DNA of 15,020 bases, taken from NCBI GenBank assembly GCA_050943215.1, contig JBMNOU010000044.1, positions 1-15,020 on the forward strand, in the 5' to 3' direction. Both the position numbers and the translations under genes were made by a program. How positions within the stretch are numbered: position 1 is the first letter of the stretch; every line of letters begins with the position of its first letter. Shown here one piece after another: positions 1-6,274 of this stretch. Under the pieces are notes generated by a model. That model saw only the letters and a program-made list of their open reading frames with translations, made no database searches and was not told the DNA's origin. Source of the DNA: JBMNOU01 sp050943215 (GTDB taxonomy: Bacteria; Bacillota; Clostridia; Christensenellales; SZUA-584).

Positions 1-1752
1 CTCATCCCCAACCTCGACAATGATCCTAATGAGCTTATCGCTGCCCGGGACCGCCTCGGCCTTTTTAATAACGCCAACGCGCAGATCCACTTTCATAAAA
101 TCGTCATATGTAATGACTCCTAAAATCTCCTCTTTGGCCGGCTCTTCAGCGGTAGGTACTTTCTTTTGCTTTTTTAATGACCGGTTATCGGATATCTTCT
201 CGAGCGCCTTTAGTTCTTCTTTGATATCGATCCGCGGAAAGATCGGCACCGTCTGGGAAACCGTAAGTCCGCAAACGCTCTTCCCAAACGCGAAAATACT
301 CTCCCATGATACCAGCGCGGCATCGGCAATACCGAGGATGTCCTGTATGCGCTTGGCTGTATCCGGCATGAACGGGGTAAGCAGCACCGAGATGATGCGC
401 AGCCCCTCGGCCAGATGAACCAGCACACCGGCCAGCTCGCTCTTTTTCAATTCGTCCTTTGCAAGAACCCATGGCATTGTCTTATCAATATATTTATTTA
501 GCGCAGAGATAAAACCCCAGATATCGGCAAGCGCGTCAGACAGTTTTAGCGTATCCATATGCTCTTCGACCGCTGTGTGCAATAATGTGCCCTGCTGCTC
601 AAGTTCGCTGTCATATGCGGTATTATCAAACTGATACGGTACGGCCCCATCAAAGTATTTAACAACCATTGCCGCTGTTCGCGAAACGAGGTTGCCAAGA
701 TCGTTTGCAAGATCGGCGTTTGTCCGGGTCAGCAGCGCCTCGCTTGAATATAATCCGTCTGACCCGAAAGGCACTTCGCGCAGCAGAAAATAGCGTACAG
801 CATCTACGCCATAACGCTCTATGAGCTTGACCGGGTCGACAACGTTCCCCTTGGACTTGCTCATCTTTCCGCCTTCGAGCATCAGCCAGCCATGTCCGAA
901 CACCTGCTTTGGCAGCGGCAGTCCTAGAGCCATAAGCAATATCGGCCAGATTATCGTATGAAAGCGTATTATCTCTTTTCCGACAAGATGCACATCTGCC
1001 GGCCAATATCTTTTAAACTTTGCGTCATTGTCCGACAGGTATCCAAGCGCAGACAAATAATTCGACAGCGCATCTACCCATACATAGACAATGTGCCCTT
1101 CGTCAAACGTAACCGGTATGCCCCATTTAAACGATGTACGCGATATGCACAGATCCTCAAGGCCGGGTAGAAGAAAGTTGTTCAGCATTTCATTGCGCCT
1201 TGAGGGCGGCTGTATAAACTCTTCGTGTTTTTTAATATAGTCAATCAGCTTGTCCGCATATTTTGAAAGCCGGAAAAAATAGCTCTCTTCCTTTGCCATC
1301 TCAACATCGCGGCCACAGTCCGGACATTTCCCGTCTATAAGCTGGCGCTCAAGCCAGTATGCCTCACACGGCGTGCAATACCATCCTTCATACTCGCTTT
1401 TATAGATATCGCCCTGGTCATACAGCTTTTTAAATATTTTCTGAACCAATTGGGTATGCCGGGGCTCTGTGGTTCGGATGAAATCGTCATTCGATATGTT
1501 TAAAAGATCCCAAAGCTTCCTGATTGACGCAACGATCGTATTAACATAATCAATAGGCGTCTGGCCCGCTGCCTTAGCTACGCGTTCGATCTTTTGCCCA
1601 TGCTCATCCGTTCCGGTCAGAAACATTACGTCATACCCGGTCTGCCGTTTAAACCGGGCAAGCGCGTCCGCCGCGACCGTTGTGTAGGAATGCCCGATAT
1701 GCAGTTTGCCGCTTGGATAATAAATGGGCGTGGTAATATAATATTTCTTCAT
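1..1752 (-). CDS. metG: Methionyl-tRNA synthetase (3' end cut by window edge)
   Basis: This enzyme charges tRNA-Met with methionine in the cytoplasm. Reading from the ATG at 1752, 584 codons are open to the window edge with no stop, so the C-terminus is missing. The class I signature HIGH is at residues 18-21 and KMSKS at 296-300. Between them are two zinc-knuckle pairs, CTPC (126-129) and CPDC (143-146), followed by the catalytic core and the anticodon-binding helical domain. From about residue 545 there is a C-terminal tRNA-binding (EMAP/Trbp111-like) domain beginning near MKVDLRVG. The usual length of this form is about 640-660 residues, so roughly 60-80 are lost off the edge. The start is supported by AGGAG at 1763-1759, six bases upstream. 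It has its own promoter and a short leader with a strong hairpin, so it is probably not cotranscribed with spmAB alone. B. subtilis metS lies in the same abrB neighbourhood. Confidence 0.97.
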   Translation of the reverse strand, partial: MKKYYITTPIYYPSGKLHIGHSYTTVAADALARFKRQTGYDVMFLTGTDEHGQKIERVAKAAGQTPIDYVNTIVASIRKLWDLLNISNDDFIRTTEPRHTQLVQKIFKKLYDQGDIYKSEYEGWYCTPCEAYWLERQLIDGKCPDCGRDVEMAKEESYFFRLSKYADKLIDYIKKHEEFIQPPSRRNEMLNNFLLPGLEDLCISRTSFKWGIPVTFDEGHIVYVWVDALSNYLSALGYLSDNDAKFKRYWPADVHLVGKEIIRFHTIIWPILLMALGLPLPKQVFGHGWLMLEGGKMSKSKGNVVDPVKLIERYGVDAVRYFLLREVPFGSDGLYSSEALLTRTNADLANDLGNLVSRTAAMVVKYFDGAVPYQFDNTAYDSELEQQGTLLHTAVEEHMDTLKLSDALADIWGFISALNKYIDKTMPWVLAKDELKKSELAGVLVHLAEGLRIISVLLTPFMPDTAKRIQDILGIADAALVSWESIFAFGKSVCGLTVSQTVPIFPRIDIKEELKALEKISDNRSLKKQKKVPTAEEPAKEEILGVITYDDFMKVDLRVGVIKKAEAVPGSDKLIRIIVEVGDE

Positions 1753-1765
1753 TTGTAACTCCTAC

Positions 1766-1795
1766 CGCCCCCAAAAACGTCATTTCTTGGGGACG
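1766..1795 (-). promoter_or_regulatory. Strong hairpin in the metG leader, next to the RBS
   Basis: On the minus strand, CGTCCCCAAGAA (1795-1784) can pair over 12 positions (two of them G-U) with TTTTTGGGGGCG (1777-1766) around a six-base loop ATGACG. The stem ends three bases before the AGGAG ribosome binding site of metG. There is no U-tract after it, so it is not a terminator. It may limit access to the ribosome binding site or stabilise the 5' end. The function is inferred. Confidence 0.55.
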
Positions 1796-1848
1796 CCGGA
1801 TTCATTACTGAAATCTTTGTTAAGAATCCGTTATAAACTTTTAGTACT

Positions 1849-1877
1849 AGCATAATTTTGCCGCCCTGTTTTGTCAA
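1849..1877 (-). promoter_or_regulatory. Sigma-A-type promoter of metG
   Basis: Reading the minus strand, a perfect -35 box TTGACA (1877-1872) is followed by exactly 17 bases and a -10 box TATGCT (1854-1849, 4 of 6 consensus). Transcription should start near 1842 and give a leader of about 90 nucleotides. That is too short for a T-box or an S-box, both of which are common upstream of methionine genes in Firmicutes. The start site is inferred. Confidence 0.7.
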
Positions 1878-2010
1878 GCCAAAACCCTGTATGCAAATAT
1901 TGTTTTCGACGTCAAGCAGGTGCATATATTGTCTTTGTATTCTCTACCTTTGCTGCATGTTGCCAGCCGCAATGCGATATAGCTTTTATTATTAAAATCT
2001 TCGCTTAACT

Positions 2011-2538
2011 TTAGAAGAATATGCGGCAAAACGTCACGCTGGCAATTAGTCCAGAGAGTTCGGAGATAAGTGCGGCAGGTATTGTATACCGAGTTTTTTT
2101 GATGCCCACACTGCCGAAATACAGCGCGGTAGTATAAAAGAGCGTTTCGGAAGACCCCATCAGCGTGCTGGCGGTTCGGCCGATAAAGCTGTCCGGACCG
2201 TATTTTTGCAGCAGTGACGTAAGCACTCCTATAGACGCGCTTCCTGAGAACGGCCGTATCAGCGCAAGAGGCAGTATCTCGGGCGGTATGCCTATAGGAG
2301 CGAGTACGGGAGACAGCGCGGATGCAATATAATCAAAGCAACCCGACGCGGTGAATATGTTGATCGCGAACACAAACCCAACGACATAAGGCAATATGCG
2401 AATCACCGTTGTGAGCCCCTGCTTGGCGCCCTTTATGAACGACTCGTATACAGAGACCTTTTTGGCCATGCCGTAAATAACGATGCCTACGATAAACAGG
2501 GGTACGAAAACGGCGGATGCATAATTGATTACCTGCAT
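2011..2538 (-). CDS. spmB: Spore maturation protein B
   Basis: SpmB is an integral membrane protein that acts with SpmA in spore-core dehydration and is needed for full heat resistance of spores. The 175-residue product starts MQVINYASAVFVPLFIVG and has nucleoside-recognition (Gate) domain features. Hydrophobic segments lie near residues 7-25, 45-65, 75-100 and 150-172, and a conserved stretch GSASIGVLTSLLQKYGPDSF is near 97-116. The length is normal for SpmB, about 175-180. The ATG at 2538 is preferred over longer upstream readings because GGGAG lies just upstream, inside the end of spmA, and because the longer N-terminus only repeats spmA sequence in another frame. It overlaps the 3' end of spmA by 10 bases, so the two are probably translationally coupled. 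Confidence 0.93.
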   Translation of the reverse strand: MQVINYASAVFVPLFIVGIVIYGMAKKVSVYESFIKGAKQGLTTVIRILPYVVGFVFAINIFTASGCFDYIASALSPVLAPIGIPPEILPLALIRPFSGSASIGVLTSLLQKYGPDSFIGRTASTLMGSSETLFYTTALYFGSVGIKKTRYTIPAALISELSGLIASVTFCRIFF

Positions 2539-3113
2539 TTTTTTACTCCCTGCAATATCTTCCCCGCGGTGATGCCAACAGCTGTGGTGACAGTCGTGGC
2601 AAGAAGCGCCGTTAAAACAATTTCTGCCGGCGCTGCGGACCCAGCCGCGCTGCGTAATGCAATAACGGTCAGCGGTAGAAGCTGTACGGAAGACGCATTG
2701 ATGATGAGCAGCATACACATCGAATGGGTAGCTTTGTCTTTTTTGGGGTTAAGGTCCTGGAGTTCTTTCATTGCCTTGAGGCCAAACGGAGTTGCTGCGT
2801 TTCCCATACCCAGCATATTAGCGACAATGTTCAGCGTGATGTATCCGCTTGCAGCGCTATCGGAGGGTACATCCGTAAAAAGCCGTCTGATAATGCCTCG
2901 CATACGTCGCGCGATGGCAGTGACAAGACCTGCATCTTTCGCAATATTCAAAACACCCAACCACAGTGCATATGCTCCAATTAGGCTAACACATAAGAGC
3001 GCCGCATCTTTCGCGCCGTTTATTGCTGCGTCCGATACCTCTTGCGCCCGGCCGGTTGCAATGCCGGTCAGCGTACCTACTACAATCAGAAATGCCCATA
3101 TATAATTGATCAT
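2529..3113 (-). CDS. spmA: Spore maturation protein A
   Basis: SpmA is the partner of SpmB and a membrane protein with a nucleoside-recognition (Gate) domain. In B. subtilis the pair is made during sporulation and affects core water content. The 194-residue product starts MINYIWAFLIVVGTLTG, which is the typical SpmA opening and length. It carries the conserved stretch NIVANMLGMGNAATPFGLKA near residues 94-113, and its C-terminal helices end in VKKCR. An AGGGG ribosome binding site lies directly upstream. It diverges from abrB across a 169-base AT-rich gap. A GATACATA sequence at 3138-3131 resembles the -10 of sporulation sigma factors E and K, but no convincing -35 partner was found at the right spacing, so sporulation control is inferred from the family. 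Confidence 0.95.
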   Translation of the reverse strand: MINYIWAFLIVVGTLTGIATGRAQEVSDAAINGAKDAALLCVSLIGAYALWLGVLNIAKDAGLVTAIARRMRGIIRRLFTDVPSDSAASGYITLNIVANMLGMGNAATPFGLKAMKELQDLNPKKDKATHSMCMLLIINASSVQLLPLTVIALRSAAGSAAPAEIVLTALLATTVTTAVGITAGKILQGVKKCR

Positions 3114-3203
3114 TTCCCCTAAACCTCAGATATGTATCATAGTCTCATATATATTTAAAATATGAATGTTTTATTAATGTTTACTAATTTTAGCATTAAA
3201 AGG

Positions 3204-3233
3204 TTGACAAAATACCGCTATTTTTGTTATATT
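3204..3233 (+). promoter_or_regulatory. Sigma-A-type promoter of abrB
   Basis: A perfect -35 box TTGACA (3204-3209) is followed after 18 bases by TATATT (3228-3233, 5 of 6 consensus). A perfect TATAAT also occurs at 3238-3243, but without a -35 box at a useful distance. The predicted leader is about 40 nucleotides and contains GGGAG at 3268-3272 as the ribosome binding site. Confidence 0.65.
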
Positions 3234-3282
3234 CTGATATAATGTTACTTACATTTATTACTTTTTTGGGAGATGAAGAAAA

Positions 3283-3531
3283 ATGAAATCAACAGGAATT
3301 GTCAGAAAAGTCGATTCGCTGGGACGTATTGTTCTGCCGATCGAACTAAGAAGAATCATGGGTATCGACATTAAAGACCCGATTGAAATTTTTGTGGACG
3401 ATAGCCACATTGTACTTGGAAAGTATCAACCGGCATGTATCTTCTGTGATAGCGTTGTCGGTGTCTCAGAGTATAAGGGCGCAAAGGTTTGCTCCGAATG
3501 CCTTGGCAAACTCAAGGTGCAACCAGTTTAA
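3283..3531 (+). CDS. abrB: AbrB-family transition-state regulator with C-terminal cysteine cluster
   Basis: This is a DNA-binding regulator of the AbrB swapped-hairpin family, which controls stationary-phase and sporulation genes. The 82-residue product opens MKSTGIVRKVDSLGRIVLPI, almost the same as B. subtilis AbrB, and the swapped-hairpin DNA-binding fold covers about residues 1-48. The C-terminal half differs from Bacillus AbrB. It is shorter and has two Cys-x2-Cys pairs, C52/C55 and C70/C73, which suggests a small zinc-binding or redox-sensitive module, a form I recall from other clostridial AbrB proteins. The gene has its own promoter and a GGGAG ribosome binding site. Its 3' end overlaps the 3' end of convergent rsmI by 20 bases, and its likely terminator lies inside rsmI. 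SpoVT is excluded because it is about twice as long. Confidence 0.93.
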   Translation: MKSTGIVRKVDSLGRIVLPIELRRIMGIDIKDPIEIFVDDSHIVLGKYQPACIFCDSVVGVSEYKGAKVCSECLGKLKVQPV

Positions 3532-4333
3532 TGGTTAGCTGGTAGGCTCGATTCTTACTAATACCAAGTTCTTCAGATGCCGCTTTGACGGCATCTTTTT
3601 TTGTCATTCCTAAAGCGATGTATTCTTTGAGCAGTGCCTCAATCTCGCTGTCCGAAACGGTATGCACTTCTTCATCAGCGCTTAAGATTAGCACATACTC
3701 TCCTTTAACGTCTTTTTTACCAATCTCCTTGCATGCTTCACTGACAGTTCCCCTAAACACGCTCTCATGTATTTTAGTCAGCTCTTTCGCAACGATAACG
3801 CGTCTGTCCGGCCCGTATGCTGCCGCAAAAGCTTCAAGAGTGTCAAACAGCATATGCGGGGTTTCATAGATCACGACCGGTACTGCACTTTTAGCGAAGT
3901 GATCGATCTGTTTTTTTCTCTCCCCCGCTTTTTTGGGCAGAAATCCAGCAAAGTTAAACGGGCCGCAAAGCCCAGACAGCGTCATCGCTACGACTGCCGC
4001 ACACGCCCCCGGCAGCGACGTAACCTCAATGCCCTGCGCAATGGCCTGTGTCACGAGCACCGCACCCGGATCAGAAATCAGCGGCGTACCCGCATCGGAC
4101 ACGAGAGCAACATTTTTTCCGGCTTTTAGTTCTTCCAATATGAACGCACGCTTGCTCTGATCGCTATGCTCGTGAAAACTCACAAGTTTTGTCTTAATAT
4201 TGTAATGGTTTAATAGTTTGATCGTCCTTCGAGTGTCTTCCGCCGCGATAAAATCCACCTCTTTAAGCACGCGCAGCGCCCGCAGAGTAATGTCTTCTAA
4301 GTTGCCTATCGGTGTTGCAACGATGTACAGCAC
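3512..4333 (-). CDS. rsmI: 16S rRNA (cytidine-1402-2'-O)-methyltransferase
   Basis: RsmI adds the 2'-O-methyl group to C1402 in the decoding centre of 16S rRNA, using S-adenosylmethionine. The 273-residue length is normal. It has the tetrapyrrole-methylase fold, with an N-terminal ATPIGN (residues 6-11), AEDTRRT (31-37) and the cofactor-binding loop VSDAGTPLISDPG (78-90), and a C-terminal helical region with a KKDAVK motif. The start is a GTG at 4333 with GAGGAGG at 4347-4341, seven bases upstream. It overlaps the 3' end of the yabB-like gene by 28 bases, so the two methyltransferases form a coupled operon. It is convergent with abrB, as yabC and abrB are in B. subtilis. Confidence 0.96.
   Translation of the reverse strand: MLYIVATPIGNLEDITLRALRVLKEVDFIAAEDTRRTIKLLNHYNIKTKLVSFHEHSDQSKRAFILEELKAGKNVALVSDAGTPLISDPGAVLVTQAIAQGIEVTSLPGACAAVVAMTLSGLCGPFNFAGFLPKKAGERKKQIDHFAKSAVPVVIYETPHMLFDTLEAFAAAYGPDRRVIVAKELTKIHESVFRGTVSEACKEIGKKDVKGEYVLILSADEEVHTVSDSEIEALLKEYIALGMTKKDAVKAASEELGISKNRAYQLTIKLVAP
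3575..3602 (+). terminator. Intrinsic terminator of abrB, embedded in the rsmI coding region
   Basis: On the plus strand an 8-bp perfect stem AGATGCCG / CGGCATCT (3575-3582 and 3589-3596) with loop CTTTGA runs into seven T residues (3596-3602). It starts 43 bases after the abrB stop. On the opposite strand the hairpin is not followed by U residues, so it is directional and should not stop rsmI transcription. The same bases encode KKDAVKAASE near the RsmI C-terminus. Confidence 0.85.
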
Positions 4334-5085
4334 ACGTCATCCTCCTCGATATGATAAATCTTTTTTGTCTGCTTTGTATATGTTCCGTCTGGCTCATAAA
4401 CGATAAGTGTAGGCAAAAACTTAACGCCCGTCCTCGCGCCTTTTCTACCCTCAACAAGCATAAAATTAGGCGCCTTATCCTGCTGCTGTGCAACCATCAT
4501 GATACGCTTGGGCTCAACAGCGTGGGCACGCATACACTCCATCAGTTCAGCAAACCGGTCGGTTGTGTAAATAAGATAAAACCGGCCGCCCGTACGCAAT
4601 ATCCTTGATGCTGATTTAACAATCTCATTTAGCGTACATTTCACCTCGCGTTTTGCGATATCCACTTGAGGACTGCCGCTAATTTTTCCGGCGTTTATTT
4701 TTCCATAAGGCGGGTTGGCCACAACCACATCGACGCCATATGAAACGATATTGCATATGTCTTTGATATCGCCAAAGACAATGCGAATGCTATCCTCTAG
4801 TGCGTTAAGAGCAACACTTCTTTGCGCCATGCGTACAAGACCATGCTGTATCTCGATGCCTGTCACATGAATCCCTTTTGTTTTTGCGCACAGCAGAATC
4901 GGCAGAATGCCGCATCCGGTGCCAAAGTCTACTACTCGCTCGCCCATACGGACAGCTGCAAAAGAGCCGAGCAAAACTGCATCAGTGCCAAACGAAAAAT
5001 ACGCCGGATTCTGTATGATATGATAACCGTTTTGCAGATCTTCAATTCTGTCGCCCGTATCAAGCTCAACTTTTCCTCTTATCAT
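4306..5085 (-). CDS. TrmN6/YabB-like SAM-dependent N6-adenine methyltransferase
   Basis: This is probably a tRNA1(Val) adenine-37 N6-methyltransferase-like protein of the YabB family. The 259-residue product has an N-terminal segment ending in YFSFGTDAVLLG, SAM-binding motif I DFGTGCG (53-59), and the catalytic NPPY motif (124-127) typical of amino-group methyltransferases. The C-terminal half includes RILRTGGRFYLIY. The start ATG at 5085 has AAAGG eight bases upstream. The position upstream of rsmI and abrB matches B. subtilis yabB. The GIY-YIG gene yazA, which lies between yabB and yabC in B. subtilis, is absent. The exact RNA target is not shown by the sequence, so no symbol is given. Confidence 0.88.
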   Translation of the reverse strand: MIRGKVELDTGDRIEDLQNGYHIIQNPAYFSFGTDAVLLGSFAAVRMGERVVDFGTGCGILPILLCAKTKGIHVTGIEIQHGLVRMAQRSVALNALEDSIRIVFGDIKDICNIVSYGVDVVVANPPYGKINAGKISGSPQVDIAKREVKCTLNEIVKSASRILRTGGRFYLIYTTDRFAELMECMRAHAVEPKRIMMVAQQQDKAPNFMLVEGRKGARTGVKFLPTLIVYEPDGTYTKQTKKIYHIEEDDVCCTSLQHR

Positions 5086-5117
5086 TCGGTACGCCTTTCT
5101 TTAAATGACCAGCCGTC

Positions 5118-5135
5118 ATTTATTATATAATAAAT
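5118..5135. repeat. 18-bp perfect AT-only palindrome
   Basis: The 18 bases ATTTATTATATAATAAAT equal their own reverse complement and overlap the likely -10 box of the yabB-rsmI promoter. It could be an operator, but AT-only palindromes also arise easily by chance in an AT-rich gap. Confidence 0.4.
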
Positions 5136-5149
5136 TCTCCCCATGTGGA
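5122..5149 (-). promoter_or_regulatory. Possible promoter of the yabB-rsmI operon
   Basis: On the minus strand a perfect -10 TATAAT (5127-5122) is preceded at 16 bases by TCCACA (5149-5144, 4 of 6 for the -35 box). The -10 lies within an 18-bp perfect palindrome (5118-5135). The spacing is acceptable but the -35 is weak. Confidence 0.4.
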
Positions 5150-5197
5150 ATAGACAAGGCAAAATCCTAACAATTTATTGCATTACTCAATAAACAC

Positions 5198-5226
5198 TTT
5201 ACTATTTTAATATACTAAATTATAAT
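5198..5226 (+). promoter_or_regulatory. Promoter of the amino-acid ABC importer operon
   Basis: A -35-like TTTACT (5198-5203, 4 of 6) is followed after 17 bases by a perfect TATAAT (5221-5226). The leader is short, about 25 nucleotides, and contains a strong GGAGGAG ribosome binding site at 5247-5253. Confidence 0.6.
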
Positions 5227-5257
5227 ATGCATATAAATTTATTTATGGAGGAGTCAT

Positions 5258-6151
5258 ATGAAAAAGATTTTGGTAGCGGTGTTGGCGTTACTGCTTGTAC
5301 TCTCTTTTGCAGCATGCAGTTCAAACATAGCTTCACCGGTAACTTCTGTAATTACAGAACCAGACGTATCGGATGATACTCAAAACACAGAACCAGAAGA
5401 AACCGATGCAATTGAAGAGTCTGACCTATCCTGGCAGGCTGTCGAAGATAAAGGGTCTTTTGTACTCGGATTTGACGAAACGTTCGCACCTATGGGCTTT
5501 AAAGATGAAAACGGCGTACACGTCGGCTTTGATATCGAGCTTGCCAAAGAAGTTGCTGCCCGTCTAAACATTGAGGTTGTGCTTCAGCCGGTTGATTGGG
5601 ATGCCAAAGTAATGGAGCTTAATAACGGAAACATCGATATGATCTGGAACGGTCTTACAATTACCGAGGAACGCAAACAAGAGATGCTTTTCTCAGACCC
5701 GTATATGAACAACCGTCAGATGATCGTCGTCCTCGCAGATTCTGGAATAGCAACAAAAGCGGATCTTGAGGGCAAGACAGTTGCCGCACAGATCGATTCT
5801 AGTGCAATGGCCGCCATCGAGGCTGAGCCAGACGTTATGGATACATTCGGCGAGCTTATCCAAAGCCCGGACTATGTAGAAGCGCTGATGGAACTCAAAC
5901 AGGGCAGCGTAGACGCAGTTGTCATTGACGAAACAATGGGCCGGTATTATATCGGCGCGGATGACAATCCGGATATCTTTGCCATACTTAAGGATAGCTT
6001 CGGCGAAGAGCAATACGGCATAGGTTTCAGAAAGGGCGATACAGCTCTTAGGAATAAGATACAGGAAGCACTCGATTCCATCATCGCAGATGGAACAGCC
6101 GCCGAAATTTCGGCCAAGTGGTTTGCGGATAACGTGCTTATCAGCGACTAA
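5258..6151 (+). CDS. Amino-acid ABC transporter, substrate-binding lipoprotein
   Basis: This extracytoplasmic solute-binding protein of family 3 captures a polar amino acid for the importer encoded just downstream. The 297-residue product has a lipoprotein signal: KK at residues 2-3, a hydrophobic core to about 17, and lipobox FAAC with the lipidated cysteine at 20. A Ser/Thr and acid-rich linker follows to about residue 65. The binding domain opens GSFVLGFDETFAPMGF and has the family signature VGFDIELAKEVAARL near 87-101. The TITEERK segment carries the arginine usually needed to hold the substrate alpha-carboxylate, and VVIDE near 220 fits the usual substrate amino-group contact. The start is set by GGAGGAG six bases upstream. 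The substrate cannot be fixed from sequence; the VDWDAKVMELNNGNIDMIWNG type is common in glutamine, arginine and cystine binders. Confidence 0.93.
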   Translation: MKKILVAVLALLLVLSFAACSSNIASPVTSVITEPDVSDDTQNTEPEETDAIEESDLSWQAVEDKGSFVLGFDETFAPMGFKDENGVHVGFDIELAKEVAARLNIEVVLQPVDWDAKVMELNNGNIDMIWNGLTITEERKQEMLFSDPYMNNRQMIVVLADSGIATKADLEGKTVAAQIDSSAMAAIEAEPDVMDTFGELIQSPDYVEALMELKQGSVDAVVIDETMGRYYIGADDNPDIFAILKDSFGEEQYGIGFRKGDTALRNKIQEALDSIIADGTAAEISAKWFADNVLISD

Positions 6152-6162
6152 GTAGTTTTTTA

Positions 6163-6186
6163 GGCAGGCTCTTTAAAGAGCCTGCC
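6163..6186. promoter_or_regulatory. Perfect inverted repeat in the gap between binding protein and permease
   Basis: A 24-base perfect inverted repeat (arm GGCAGGCTCTTT) begins 11 bases after the binding-protein stop. As RNA it would form a 9-10 bp GC-rich stem with a 4-6 base loop. No U-tract follows on either strand; a T-run lies only on its 5' side. It is therefore unlikely to be a full terminator. It may protect the 3' end of the binding-protein mRNA, so that the binding protein is made in excess of the membrane parts, as seen in other ABC import operons such as malEFG. Confidence 0.65.
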
Positions 6187-6274
6187 AGATATTAAAAGCT
6201 AAAGTCAGGGGTTGTGTTAACGATATTCGAATGCCTTTTTTAAGAGACATTTTAATCGTTTATGGGAGAACATT

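Noticed and set aside
1753..2010. T-box or S-box riboswitch upstream of metG
   Set aside because: The predicted leader is only about 90 bases and lacks the T-box consensus loop, a specifier hairpin and an antiterminator/terminator pair. Only one hairpin is present.
2539..2718. Longer reading of spmB starting at 2718
   Set aside because: The extra N-terminal residues are a frame-shifted reading of spmA. The ATG at 2538 has a good ribosome binding site and gives the family length.
2569..3105. 178-codon plus-strand ORF opposite spmA
   Set aside because: It lies entirely antisense to the well-supported spmA, has no recognised domain and no ribosome binding site. It is a shadow frame.
3131..3165. 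Sigma-E or sigma-K promoter for spmA (GATACATA as -10)
   Set aside because: The -10-like sequence is reasonable, but the closest -35-like TCATATT is about 20 bases away instead of 14-15, and the resulting leader would be almost too short for the ribosome binding site. Left as a remark in the gene entry.
6163..6186. Intrinsic terminator after the binding-protein gene
   Set aside because: The stem is strong but no T-run follows on either strand, so it is listed as an intergenic hairpin of unknown role.
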